NCBI GenBank assembly: GCA_002774185.1 | Contig: PEZG01000057.1 | Coordinates: forward strand, 1-45,166 | Direction: 5' to 3' | DNA from: Candidatus Roizmanbacteria bacterium CG09_land_8_20_14_0_10_41_9 | Lineage (GTDB): Bacteria > Patescibacteriota > Microgenomatia > UBA1406 > GWC2-37-13 | DNA length: 45,166 nucleotides | Part shown: positions 8,467 to 16,767 of the stretch, one piece after another | Layout of the letters: each line of letters opens with the position of its first letter | How positions within the stretch are numbered: position 1 is the first letter of the stretch | Program-made: the position numbers and the translations under genes | The notes under the pieces: model-generated | What the model was told of the DNA's origin: nothing | The model's input: the letters and a program-made list of their open reading frames with translations, nothing else | The model's database searches: none

Positions 8467-8930
8467 ACAGATTCGGATTTCCCCAACTCCCACCTTAACA
8501 CTCTTCCTACCTTAATATTTTCTCCAAACTTAAGAACGGCCTCTTTTATGAGTGCGCTTATCGTTTTGCTCGGATCACGGATGTATTCTTGTTCCAGAAA
8601 ATCCCTTGCGTTTTTTGCCGGGATAGAGGCTGCCTGCATGCACAGTTCAACCCCTAGTTTTTTGAACTCCCTATTATTGGATACGAAATCAGTCTCACAA
8701 AAAAGCTCAACCATCGAAGCAACCTTATTATTATGATGCACATAGGAAAAGATTCCCCCTTGGGACGTGGTTCTTTCTGATTTCTCGCTCGCTTTTTTCG
8801 CTCCCCATGTATTGAGTAGTTTTTTAGATTCCTCTATGTTATTTTTCGTCTCTTCCAACGCTTTTTTGCATAAAGAGAACGATATACCTGTTTGTTCACG
8901 GAGTGATTTTAATTTCTTGTAGTCGACCAT
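8463..8930 (-). CDS. tsf: Elongation factor Ts (short form)
   Basis: 155 residues, much shorter than E. coli EF-Ts (283) and near the size of the minimal EF-Ts of Thermus. N-terminal UBA-like domain LKSLREQTGISFSLCKKALEE, then the core dimerisation domain with GGIFSYVHHNNKVASMVELFCETDFV (TDFV motif at about 79-82). It exchanges GDP for GTP on EF-Tu. It follows rpsB, as in nearly all bacteria. Confidence 0.95.
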   Translation of the reverse strand: MVDYKKLKSLREQTGISFSLCKKALEETKNNIEESKKLLNTWGAKKASEKSERTTSQGGIFSYVHHNNKVASMVELFCETDFVSNNREFKKLGVELCMQAASIPAKNARDFLEQEYIRDPSKTISALIKEAVLKFGENIKVGRVLRWELGKSESV

Positions 8931-8951
8931 AGATTAAATAACCAATCCAAA

Positions 8952-9641
8952 TCATGCCTTTTCACCAGCACTGTATGCAAAAACGAGTTGATCTACAATA
9001 TACTCGATCGATGATTCTAAGTCGTCATTCGCCGGGATAGGGAAATCAACCGTGTCCGGGTCAACGTTCGTATCCGCAATAGCGATAACAGGGATCCCTT
9101 TCTCTCGACCTTCTTTCACTGCATTTTTTTCTTTTTTTACATCCACGACAAAGAGCGCATCAGGTAATTTTTGCATTTGGGATAGACCCCCATAGAATTT
9201 TTCAAGTTTATTCAGCTCCTTATTCATCTGGGTTTGCTCATGTTTGACAAACTTATTCCATTCTCCTTCTTCCCGTTCTTTTCGCATGGTGTTCATTTTT
9301 TTGACATTTTTCATGATCATTTCAAAGTTGGTGAATAATCCGGCAGGCCATTTAACCGTTATATAGGGAATTCCCTTATTTCTGCATAGTTCCTGGGTAT
9401 AGGTGGATGCTATTTTTTTTGTCACAACGACAAGAAGTACTTTTCCGTCTTTTTTCAGTTGGACGACGAATTTTTTAGCAGTTCCTAAAAGAGTGCTGGT
9501 TTGTGTAAGATCAATGATAGAGACGCCATGTTGAATGGTATAGATATATTTTTTTGCTTTTGGATGAACCCTGTTCGTTTTGTGTCCCAAATGCGAGCCT
9601 GCCTGAAACAGCTCTTCGATTTGTGTATCAACTTGAACCAT
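8952..9641 (-). CDS. rpsB: 30S ribosomal protein uS2
   Basis: 229 residues. Typical S2: ELFQAGSHLGHKTNRVHPKAKKYIY near the N-terminus, then DLTQTSTLL, RNKGIPYITVKWPAGLFTNF, PDALFVVDVKKEKNAVKEG and IPVIAIADTNVDPDTVDFPIPANDD. First gene of the long minus-strand operon. The predicted promoter puts the transcription start only about 2 bases before the ATG, and no Shine-Dalgarno site is present. Confidence 0.96.
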   Translation of the reverse strand: MVQVDTQIEELFQAGSHLGHKTNRVHPKAKKYIYTIQHGVSIIDLTQTSTLLGTAKKFVVQLKKDGKVLLVVVTKKIASTYTQELCRNKGIPYITVKWPAGLFTNFEMIMKNVKKMNTMRKEREEGEWNKFVKHEQTQMNKELNKLEKFYGGLSQMQKLPDALFVVDVKKEKNAVKEGREKGIPVIAIADTNVDPDTVDFPIPANDDLESSIEYIVDQLVFAYSAGEKA

Positions 9642-9649
9642 AATTTAAC

Positions 9650-9678
9650 ATTGTATCAGCAGAAGGTCACTTTTTCAA
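9650..9678 (-). promoter_or_regulatory. Promoter for rpsB (leaderless type)
   Basis: TTGAAA, 17 bases, TACAAT on the minus strand, then 8 bases to the rpsB ATG. The start site expected 7 bases after the -10 box leaves a leader of about 2 bases. Confidence 0.7.
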
Positions 9679-9972
9679 GAAGGTTTTTTTAAGTAATCTC
9701 ACCTGCTTATTGTTAGTAGCGGGTAACTAATTATGCGTTACCCTCCAATATTTTAACCTAAATATATCAGAAAACTTATTAAATAGATTCTATTTAAAAA
9801 GCAAAACAAATATATTTTATATTGAAGCAGATTTTGCTGTACAAGATATAAGAAAAGATCCTTAATGCTATTTCGTAAATGAAAAATTGTCTTTTCCTAA
9901 CGGTAGTATGAACTATATTATAAATAGCTACCTTGAGTTAGAACATTTACGAAGGTAAATTTGGTCTCTTAT
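9679..9972. other. AT-rich gap at the edge of an accessory island
   Basis: No coding sequence is visible. A perfect hairpin GGGTAAC/GTTACCC (9721-9743, nine-base loop) marks its rpsB side; it could terminate or bound transcription but has no clear U tract. The remainder is AT-rich and unlike the coding DNA on either side. Confidence 0.5.
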
Positions 9973-10743
9973 TTATAATGGATAATGTTTTTGGTACCAT
10001 TCTATAGTTTTTTGTAATCCATTTTTAAGAGAGGTAGAGGGAATGTATTCGATTTCTTTTAAAGTGTTTATATCTCCTATAGTTGTTGAATGATCAGGTT
10101 CCCCTCTTCTCATCGGTGAATATGTCAATCTGCTTCTAGAGTGCGATAGTTGAATAATCATTTTTGCTAATTTATTTACTGTGGTTTTAACGCCAGTTCC
10201 AGCTTCTATTATATGATAGATTTTACCTTTAAATTCCATTGTTTTCAGCATGACTTGAACTAAATCCCCTACGTAAACGAGGTCAAGGGTTTGACGTCCA
10301 TTGCCATAAATTTCCAATGGTTTATTTTTTAGAGCATTAATGGTAAAGAATGGCACAGCTTTTCTTACTGGTTCATATTTTTGTCTCGGACCATAAGTAT
10401 TCAATCCTCTTACTACTTTAATATCAAGATCATATTCTATAGCGTACATTAAAGAAAACTTTTCTACGGCAAGTTTTGTAATTGCATACGGGTTTAGCCA
10501 ATCGATTCCACCGATTGTTATAATTAGTCCTCTTTTCTTGTGTGTTTTTATAGCTTCAAGTATATTTAGTGTTCCAATAATATTTGATTCGACTGCCGAA
10601 TAAATATTTTCCAACGTTTCAGAAGTTCCTAAGAGTGCGGCAAGATGAAATATGTAGTCAAATTTAGCGATAGTATTACTAATTAACTCTTTATCTAAAA
10701 CATTTCCTTGTATATATTTAACTTTTCCCCATCCGTCATAATT
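9973..10743 (-). pseudogene. NAD-dependent epimerase/dehydratase, 5' end lost at an IS element
   Basis: An extended SDR protein (nucleotide-sugar epimerase type) open from the IS boundary to the stop at 9973, about 256 codons. Seen: FDYIFHLAALLG (the family's FHLAA motif), NIIGTLNILEA, the catalytic tyrosine-lysine pair YAITK, RGLNTYGPRQ and a C-terminal sugar-binding part with YGNGRQTLDLVYVGDLVQ. The N-terminal Rossmann GxxGxxG segment is missing: the frame runs straight into the inverted repeat of the IS, and no matching 5' part is found beyond it at 11584-11815. A shorter product from the TTG at 10614 is formally possible but would lack the NAD fold. Confidence 0.8.
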
Positions 10744-11583
10744 TAGGGTAAACTTAAGTATTAGCCACTAAGTTAAATAGTCTTTTAACTTTCTTTTCAA
10801 TTGGTAACTCTCTGTAATTATATCTCCAAACATATTCTGCTAAATAGTATGACAATCTTTCTTTCCTAATTCCGCCTCTTGATGCTAATTGTCTTTTAAG
10901 GTAACCGAAAAATCCTTCAAGCCCGTTGATATGACTTTTACCTTTGACATACTCTTGTTTGGCATGCTCTACAGTTCTGTGAACATATCCTTTGGTCGCC
11001 AGTCCTGTGTATGCCCTCCAGGTATCAGAGTTAACTCTACTACCCCTTTTAATCCTTTTTTCAATGATTGGTATTAAGTCTTTTGCCTCTGCATCCGGGA
11101 CAATCGTTGCCCATACCCTGCCACATCTTGCTAAGATTCCAAATACAGGCTGTTTTGTTGTCCCAAGTCCACGCTTACTCGGTTTTTGACTTTTCTTAAC
11201 AGATTTTCTTTTAAACTTCCACTGTCCGCCCAGATATGTTTCATCAACTTCCACTTCTCCTTCAAAAACTTCCGGTATATCAACTGCCATTACCTGTCTT
11301 ACCAGATTTAAAGCTTTCAAGACTTTGTATTCGGAGATGTCTGTTTCTTTAACAATAACATTCAGGCTTTGACATCTTAAAAACCACTTTAAAAGAGCTT
11401 CCCATTGATACTTCGTTAAACGCATTCCACCTATCTTCGGTGTAAATTCATACCGGCAGTTTTTACACCTTAATTTACCTCTTCTAACCTTCCAAAATCT
11501 TTTTCCAAAACATTTTTTACATTTAGCCTGATACATAGCCCTAAGTTTAACATTCTCAGTGGCTATTTTTCAAGATTACCCTA
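10744..11583 (-). mobile_element. IS1595-family insertion sequence (ISXO2-like)
   Basis: 840 bp bounded by imperfect inverted repeats: TAGGGTAAACTT...TAGCCACT at 10744-10769 and its complement AGTGGCTA...TTACCCTA at 11558-11583. It carries one transposase gene. I see no convincing 8-base target duplication in the flanks, which fits a later deletion that also removed the 5' part of the epimerase gene. Confidence 0.8.
10754..11536 (-). CDS. IS1595-family transposase
   Basis: 260 residues. N-terminal zinc ribbon (CKKC then CKNC, residues 6-27), a helix-turn-helix-like middle (YQWEALLKWFLRCQS), then the DDE-type domain of the ISXO2-like group: VEVDETYLGG (first aspartate), SDTWRAYTGL (second) and HINGLEGFFGYLKRQL (the glutamate/asparagine helix). 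The frame is intact, so the element may be active. A second, distinct IS1595-family element lies at 35136-36067. Confidence 0.92.
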   Translation of the reverse strand: MYQAKCKKCFGKRFWKVRRGKLRCKNCRYEFTPKIGGMRLTKYQWEALLKWFLRCQSLNVIVKETDISEYKVLKALNLVRQVMAVDIPEVFEGEVEVDETYLGGQWKFKRKSVKKSQKPSKRGLGTTKQPVFGILARCGRVWATIVPDAEAKDLIPIIEKRIKRGSRVNSDTWRAYTGLATKGYVHRTVEHAKQEYVKGKSHINGLEGFFGYLKRQLASRGGIRKERLSYYLAEYVWRYNYRELPIEKKVKRLFNLVANT

Positions 11584-11815
11584 GCATATAATAAATGTTT
11601 TGTCAAGCCAAAGTTTCGAGTTTTTTTTACTATTAAAAGAAATTCTTTTTTTGGATGATTCTATATTTTAATTTGTCGACAAAAGTATATCGCAATAAAA
11701 AATTTTACTGAAGGGAAATGGAGTTAATAATTAATCCTTTATAAAAAACAACATTATCCTTACTTTCCTTTTAAATTAAAATAAAGAATCTATTTAAGTA
11801 AGTTGGGGAACTAGT
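11584..11815. other. AT-rich gap between IS element and galU
   Basis: No gene is visible. The sequence is very AT-rich; a segment AGAATCTATTTAA near 11787 resembles AGATTCTATTTAA near 9787 on the other side of the island, possibly a degraded flanking repeat. Confidence 0.4.
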
Positions 11816-12691
11816 TTAGGTGTTTAATGATTTAAGAAAGCTTTTAAATTTTTCTTTTATCTCTGGATGCTCCAAGGCGAACTCTACCACTGTTTTCATA
11901 TATTCAAATTTATTTCCAGTGTCGTAGTATTTTCCATTTTTAACAACAAGCGCGTATACGGGCATTCCCTGTTTTTTTAAAAGGTTTATGGCGTCAACTA
12001 ACCAAATTTCTCCTCCTTTCCCTGGTTTAATCTGTTTTAAAGCGGCGAAAATATTAGGCGGTAAAATATAGCCACCTATGATTCCAATATTTGAAGGTGC
12101 TTCATTAGGTTCTGGTTTTTCTATAATCTCCTTTATTTTATACAGATTTCCTTCAACTTGCTCAACATCAGCAATTCCATACCGTTTAAGATCCTCTTTT
12201 TTTTCGATTATAAAAGCAGAAGTAATAATTCCCCCATATTTTTCATAAGCTTCAATCATTTGAGCAAGACGCGGAGGTCTAGAATAAATGAATTCATCTC
12301 CCCATAAAACAGCAAAAGGTTCATTTTCTATAACTGGTTCTGCTGATAGTACAGGTGTTCCGTTGCCATATGGTCCTTTTTGCCTAATATAAATAAAATT
12401 CGCAAGATTAGAAATTGCCTCAATATTATCGAGTAGTTCACATTTTTTTGCTTGAAGTAAATTTTTAACAAGATCTTCATTAGGAGAATCGAAATGATCC
12501 TCGATTGCTCTCTTGTTAGATCCTGTTATAATAATGACATTTTTTATTCCTGACGCGGCCGCTTCCTCAACGACGTATTGGATCACTGGTTTATCAACGA
12601 TGGGAAGCATTTCCTTAGGCATGGCTTTCGTTTGAGGGAGAAAACGGGTTCCAAATCCTGCGGCAGGGATGATTACCTTGGATGGTCTCAT
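11816..12691 (-). CDS. galU: UTP-glucose-1-phosphate uridylyltransferase
   Basis: 291 residues, normal for bacterial GalU. Forms UDP-glucose from UTP and glucose 1-phosphate for surface sugars. The signature PAAGFGTRFLPQTKAMPKEM (10-29) is the nucleotide loop; then DKPVIQYVVEEAAASGI, the metal aspartate in LWGDEFIY, the family's IEKP motif at EIIEKPEP, and GGEIWLVDAI near the C-terminus. It begins 5 bases after the Ig-like membrane protein gene and is probably in its operon. Confidence 0.95.
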   Translation of the reverse strand: MRPSKVIIPAAGFGTRFLPQTKAMPKEMLPIVDKPVIQYVVEEAAASGIKNVIIITGSNKRAIEDHFDSPNEDLVKNLLQAKKCELLDNIEAISNLANFIYIRQKGPYGNGTPVLSAEPVIENEPFAVLWGDEFIYSRPPRLAQMIEAYEKYGGIITSAFIIEKKEDLKRYGIADVEQVEGNLYKIKEIIEKPEPNEAPSNIGIIGGYILPPNIFAALKQIKPGKGGEIWLVDAINLLKKQGMPVYALVVKNGKYYDTGNKFEYMKTVVEFALEHPEIKEKFKSFLKSLNT

Positions 12692-12696
12692 GGATA

Positions 12697-13113
12697 TTAG
12701 TTGAATTTGATGGTAATTTTCTTCTCAAGACTGACGTAATTATCTACGATGGCTTGTATCTCTGCAATACCAGCCTCTTTCGATATGAGGACGAATGTTG
12801 CCTTGCCAGACGACTTCTCGCTCATAAGATCGTTTTCCCTAAGGGTCCCGAGCGTTGTCTCCAGGTGTACTTTTTTATTTTCCAGTGGGGCATTATTCAT
12901 ATTCCTAACAAAGACATTTATTTGTACCGTATCCTCACCGTCAGCTTTGGAGGAAAGGGGCCAGGCAAAAATCAAGGAATTTTGGGGAGAAGGAATAGTC
13001 TCTTCTTTTGCCCGAGAAAGGCGGGTTAAGGGTTTATTAAAGAATACTAAAGACACGAAAATGAGGAAGGAAAAAATGAAAAGAGACATCAACACAACAA
13101 GCCTTTTATCCAT
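12697..13113 (-). CDS. Membrane-anchored protein with one bacterial Ig-like domain
   Basis: 138 residues. One N-terminal membrane helix (LVVLMSLFIFSFLIFVSLVFF, about 5-25), then an extracytoplasmic beta-rich domain with TVQINVFVRNMNNAPLENKK, HLETTLGTL and a GKATFVLISKEAGIAEI segment, the pattern of invasin/Big_1-type Ig-like folds. A surface or envelope role is inferred. Transcribed just before galU. Confidence 0.65.
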   Translation of the reverse strand: MDKRLVVLMSLFIFSFLIFVSLVFFNKPLTRLSRAKEETIPSPQNSLIFAWPLSSKADGEDTVQINVFVRNMNNAPLENKKVHLETTLGTLRENDLMSEKSSGKATFVLISKEAGIAEIQAIVDNYVSLEKKITIKFN

Positions 13114-13121
13114 AATATATA

Positions 13122-13150
13122 AGAATAACAGCTTTCCTATCGTTTGTCAA
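13122..13150 (-). promoter_or_regulatory. Promoter for the Ig-like protein and galU
   Basis: TTGACA, 17 bases, TATTCT on the minus strand, then 8 bases to the ATG at 13113; predicted leader about 2 bases, no Shine-Dalgarno site. Confidence 0.65.
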
Positions 13151-13151
13151 A

Positions 13152-14270
13152 TTAGACCGGGAAGCCCCTCTTTTTTAAAGCAGCAACGATTGTTTCGTGG
13201 ATTTCCTGGCGGGAAAGAAGAGTGTCTTTCTCAACGCATTGGATTTGAATCCAGTTATATTTTTTAGCTAGGGAAAGATACATATTCTCAGATGCAATCC
13301 GATGGGCAAGGTCTTTCTCGTGAATATCTTTCTCCTTTCCTTTTAAATATTCCCTTGTTCCTTTTTTTTCCGTTAATTTCATCCCTATCTGCCAGGGGAC
13401 ATAAAGGTAGATGACCGCGTCCTCTTTTGGGATTTTATGGACCTTATATTCAAGCTCATACACCCATTTTAAAAATGCGTTCCGGTCTTTTTCATTAGTG
13501 AATTTTGCCCCCTGGTGTCCCATGTTGGATGTGGCATACCGATTTGCGATGATCACTCCTCCCTTTTCCAAGAAATCATTCATTTCAGCCTTCACAGAGG
13601 CTCTATCGAGCGCATACGCGAGTGAAGCCAAGTAGGGAGAAACTTGATCAATGGTTCCGAATTCTCCCCGCAGAAATTTAGCGACGGTTTTGCCATGAAA
13701 AGATGAGTAGTATTGGGGGAAATCGACGTATTTGACCGAGATTTTTTTCTTCTTTAAGTGAGAGATGAGTAAGTTAGCTTGAGTAGTTTTACCCGACCCA
13801 TCGCTTCCATCAATAACAATGAATATCCCCCTTTTTCTTTTAAGCTTCTTTATGTAGCGAAAAAAATCCTTGATAACGTAGGGCAGCTTACCTTCGTTGT
13901 AGTACTCAAGAAACAGATTTTCCGATGGATTACCCTCAACCATAGGAGAAATCTGATCCTCGTAGTTCTCCAACACAAGAGCAAGTACTGGTTTATTCTG
14001 GGTAAGCGCGTATACGATTTCGCCTCCCACCCCCAGAGAGGGTTTGGTCACCTCCGCTACAACACAATCGGCTACGTCGATGAGTTTTTTTTGGCGAATA
14101 AAAATTTCTTTCGGGGTAAGTTGGGAATCTTGCTTGAGAAGGTCCTTATCCACGGTCTGCTTACCGGAAACAAGCATTTCCCTACTCCGCTTTATCTGTG
14201 CGAGAATCTTTCCATAGTGGCGTTGGAATTCTTCTCCTCCCGATGTTGAGGCGGTAAAATAGATGTTCAT
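13152..14270 (-). CDS. tmk: Fusion of a DNPH1-like nucleoside 5'-phosphate glycohydrolase and thymidylate kinase
   Basis: 372 residues in two parts. Residues 1-140: a nucleoside deoxyribosyltransferase/DNPH1 (RCL) fold, IYFTASTSGGEEFQ at the start and VVAEVTKPSLGVGGEI at 70-85; this closely matches the VVAEVTxPSLGVGxE signature of DNPH1, with E84 at the catalytic position. Residues 147-372: thymidylate kinase with P-loop GSDGSGKT (155-162), a DFPQYYSSFHG segment, ANRYATSNMGHQ and a lid region with lysine/arginine residues. DNPH1 cleaves deoxynucleoside 5'-monophosphates, including damaged ones; TMK makes dTDP. The fusion would inspect or remove dNMPs at the TMK step (inference). Its promoter lies in the end of the clp-like gene. 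Confidence 0.88.
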   Translation of the reverse strand: MNIYFTASTSGGEEFQRHYGKILAQIKRSREMLVSGKQTVDKDLLKQDSQLTPKEIFIRQKKLIDVADCVVAEVTKPSLGVGGEIVYALTQNKPVLALVLENYEDQISPMVEGNPSENLFLEYYNEGKLPYVIKDFFRYIKKLKRKRGIFIVIDGSDGSGKTTQANLLISHLKKKKISVKYVDFPQYYSSFHGKTVAKFLRGEFGTIDQVSPYLASLAYALDRASVKAEMNDFLEKGGVIIANRYATSNMGHQGAKFTNEKDRNAFLKWVYELEYKVHKIPKEDAVIYLYVPWQIGMKLTEKKGTREYLKGKEKDIHEKDLAHRIASENMYLSLAKKYNWIQIQCVEKDTLLSRQEIHETIVAALKKRGFPV

Positions 14271-14276
14271 TTCAAT

Positions 14277-14304
14277 ATAGTACCAGAAAAGACCATTAGG
14301 TCAA
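14277..14304 (-). promoter_or_regulatory. Promoter for the DNPH1-TMK fusion (leaderless type)
   Basis: TTGACC, 16 bases, TACTAT on the minus strand, then exactly 6 bases to the ATG at 14270, so the mRNA is predicted to start at the ATG. The -35 box overlaps the last codons of the clp-like gene. Confidence 0.65.
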
Positions 14305-16536
14305 GTTGATCGTATCCCCCGACTTTGCTGTATTCTCCAAAATCTGCTGTGATACGGTATTTTCAATTCCTTCTGAGATGACTCGCTCCATATCCCGCGC
14401 TCCGAATTTCTCGTCATATTTGGCATCGACAAGTTTTCTCACATAGGCATCTGATACCACAACTGTCACATTGTAAAGTTTTTTTATATCCTCCTGGATT
14501 TTCCCAACCATTTGTTTTGCTATCTTGAATATGGATTCTTTAGAAAGCATTTTGTAGACGATGATCCCATCAAACCGGTTGAGGAATTCGGGAGCAAAGA
14601 TTTTCTGCTCAATCAAGTAATTCGTTATAGAGTTGTAGTCCGGGGATGGACCGTTTTCTGGCACTGAACAGAAGAGGGAAGAGCCGGCGTTGGAAGTAGC
14701 GATAATTACAAGGTTTTTACAATCAACGCGCTTTCCAGATCCATCCGTGATATATCCCTCATCCAACAGAGTAAGGAAGATATTGAGAAGGTCCTCGTTC
14801 GCTTTTTCGATCTCGTCGAGGAGGAGTACTCCGTAGGGTTTTTCACGAATCGCCTTCGTAAGGAGACCAGGCGTGTTTGTTTCCGATGACCCAATCAGGT
14901 TAGGGATATCATTCTTGGATTGGTACAGGGACATGTCGAAACGGATAAGGTAGGTTTCAGACCCAAAGAAAATCCGTGCGATGGATTTGGCGGTTTCGGT
15001 TTTCCCAACGCCTGTTGGACCCAGAAACAAAAAGGTAGCCAAGGGTTTTTTGCGTTTTCCGATGAGGAGGAACGCACGTTTCAATGACGAGGAGAGTTTT
15101 TCCACCGCTTCTTCCTGGTCAATGATGGTTGTTTGTAGCTCATGCTGGAGATTCAAGAGCCTTTCTTTCGTTTGTGCGGTTATGGTGGTTGGGATATGGG
15201 TCTGTTCGGTTAAAATTTTGTCGACAGCTTCGGGGAGAACCTGCGTTCTGTTTGAACTCTGTTTTGTATATACGCACGCACTATCCAAAAGGTCGACCGC
15301 CTTTTCCGGGAATGGAATATAGGTGATGTAATAATTGCTTTTGTCTATCGTGTTTTTTACGGTTTCATAGGGAATAGTGACGTTGTATCTTTTCTCAAAT
15401 AGAGGAGTTTTCAGAAGCATAATGTGTTCTGCTTCCTCTGGTGGGACTTCGTACACGTCGATTTTTTGAAATAGCCGATTTACTGCTTCGTTCGGGAAGA
15501 CAAACTTCTGGTACGAGAAAGAGTCGGTAATGCCGAGAATCTGGAGGAAGGATGATTTTGCGTATGTTTGCAGAGGGATACTCAAATCAACTCTTCCTTC
15601 CCCGACGAAGATATATTTTTCCATATCGTCAATCAACAGGATGACGTTTTTCGCGTCCGCCGCTTCCTTCAAAAGCTCTCCAAAAAACTCCTCTCGTTGT
15701 TTTTGATCCGTGTATTGGGTAAGAATTTTTTCCATATTGAGCTTAAGAACCCGTTTATACATCAATAATTGATTGGTTTTTCCTTCATAGATCCGCTTTG
15801 CTAAAGCGTCAACAATCGTGTGTTTTCCGACTCCTTCTTCCCCAACAATGAGGACATTTGCTTCTTCGGATTTTGATAGGGTTCGTTCTATTTCGTTTAT
15901 TTCTTTTTCACGATTTACAACATTCCTCAATTTTTTTTGGTAATCCGTTGAGGTTAAATCAAATACATATGGATCAAGGGTAGGAGTGTAGCCGAGAGCC
16001 CAATCCCGCGCGACAGGGGGAATTGAGAAAAGATTGTGCGTTGTCCACCACCGAGATTCATTGATTGTGTTTTGATACAATTCTTCAAACCAATTTACGA
16101 CACGCTCTCTGTTTTCCGGTACCATTAAGTGAGTTGACAGAAAACGCTCCAATTGGATGTTTTTTTCGTCCGTTGTCGTTTTTTTAAAAAAAGAGAATAC
16201 GTAGAAAACAGGAAGAAGGGCGAGTTCCATAAGGATAAAAAATGGAAAAAGGAACAAAAAAAGAATTTGGAATACCAGATAGATTCCAAGAACACAAAGA
16301 CGCATAGAAAACCCGATAAAGATTGAGATCAGATCAAATCCAAGTCTGCCGAACCACTCGCTCAAAGAAAATCCAACAGTGGCTTTTCTGGATATGAGAT
16401 TTTTCCAAGGATGGAAGAGGGTTTTAACCAACGTGTTCACTGAAAAATAGTATGGGATAAAGATGAGTATGTTCGCTAGAAATTCAAAGAAAGATCGGAG
16501 GGTTTTTTTGCTAAATGAAAAGAAATTTTCATCCAT
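14296..16536 (-). CDS. Membrane-anchored ClpC/ClpB-like double AAA+ ATPase
   Basis: 746 residues from the ATG at 16536; a frame extension to 16602 is rejected because a consensus promoter overlaps it. There is no Clp N-domain. Instead residues 20-45 and 66-117 form hydrophobic membrane segments, followed by a linker. AAA-1: Walker A GEEGVGKHT (232-240) with histidine before threonine, Walker B IDDMEK (302-307) with aspartate in place of the catalytic glutamate. AAA-2: GPTGVGKTET (506-515), LLLDEIEKA (571-579), sensor TSNAGS and an FLNRFDG motif, all normal. No LGF/IGF-type ClpP loop is evident. A membrane-bound unfoldase with one weakened ATPase ring is inferred. Confidence 0.88.
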   Translation of the reverse strand: MDENFFSFSKKTLRSFFEFLANILIFIPYYFSVNTLVKTLFHPWKNLISRKATVGFSLSEWFGRLGFDLISIFIGFSMRLCVLGIYLVFQILFLFLFPFFILMELALLPVFYVFSFFKKTTTDEKNIQLERFLSTHLMVPENRERVVNWFEELYQNTINESRWWTTHNLFSIPPVARDWALGYTPTLDPYVFDLTSTDYQKKLRNVVNREKEINEIERTLSKSEEANVLIVGEEGVGKHTIVDALAKRIYEGKTNQLLMYKRVLKLNMEKILTQYTDQKQREEFFGELLKEAADAKNVILLIDDMEKYIFVGEGRVDLSIPLQTYAKSSFLQILGITDSFSYQKFVFPNEAVNRLFQKIDVYEVPPEEAEHIMLLKTPLFEKRYNVTIPYETVKNTIDKSNYYITYIPFPEKAVDLLDSACVYTKQSSNRTQVLPEAVDKILTEQTHIPTTITAQTKERLLNLQHELQTTIIDQEEAVEKLSSSLKRAFLLIGKRKKPLATFLFLGPTGVGKTETAKSIARIFFGSETYLIRFDMSLYQSKNDIPNLIGSSETNTPGLLTKAIREKPYGVLLLDEIEKANEDLLNIFLTLLDEGYITDGSGKRVDCKNLVIIATSNAGSSLFCSVPENGPSPDYNSITNYLIEQKIFAPEFLNRFDGIIVYKMLSKESIFKIAKQMVGKIQEDIKKLYNVTVVVSDAYVRKLVDAKYDEKFGARDMERVISEGIENTVSQQILENTAKSGDTINLT

Positions 16537-16542
16537 AAAAAA

Positions 16543-16572
16543 ATTATATACCACTCCGCTTCGACTTTGCAA
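16543..16572 (-). promoter_or_regulatory. Promoter for the clp-like gene (leaderless type)
   Basis: TTGCAA, 18 bases, TATAAT on the minus strand, followed by six T bases and the ATG at 16536. Start of transcription is predicted at the ATG itself. Confidence 0.7.
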
Positions 16573-16718
16573 CTTTTGACGTATGCCTACCGAAGCTTTC
16601 AAATTGAGATAAGTATCCGATTTAATAAGCTGACTTTGTTTTATGATCGAAGCTCCGTTAGGTATTACACCCCTGCAATTTGAAAGTTAAGGGGCATAAC
16701 AGGTTTTGGGGATTGCTC

Positions 16719-16748
16719 TTGACATTTCGATAGGATACGCAATAATAA
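16719..16748 (+). promoter_or_regulatory. Promoter for the ATP-grasp ligase
   Basis: TTGACA at 16719-16724, then 18 bases and TAATAA (or 17 and ATAATA). The predicted leader is about 13 bases with no Shine-Dalgarno site. It is divergent from the clp-like promoter. Confidence 0.6.
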
Positions 16749-16767
16749 TACTACTTTATTCTTAAGC

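Noticed and set aside
9973..10614. A complete short epimerase starting at the TTG codon 10614
   Set aside because: It would lack the NAD-binding fold, and the frame clearly continues upstream to the IS boundary with family motifs (FHLAA).
10736..11591. Target-site duplication around the first IS element
   Set aside because: The flanks (CATAATT and GCATATAA) are not a convincing direct repeat.
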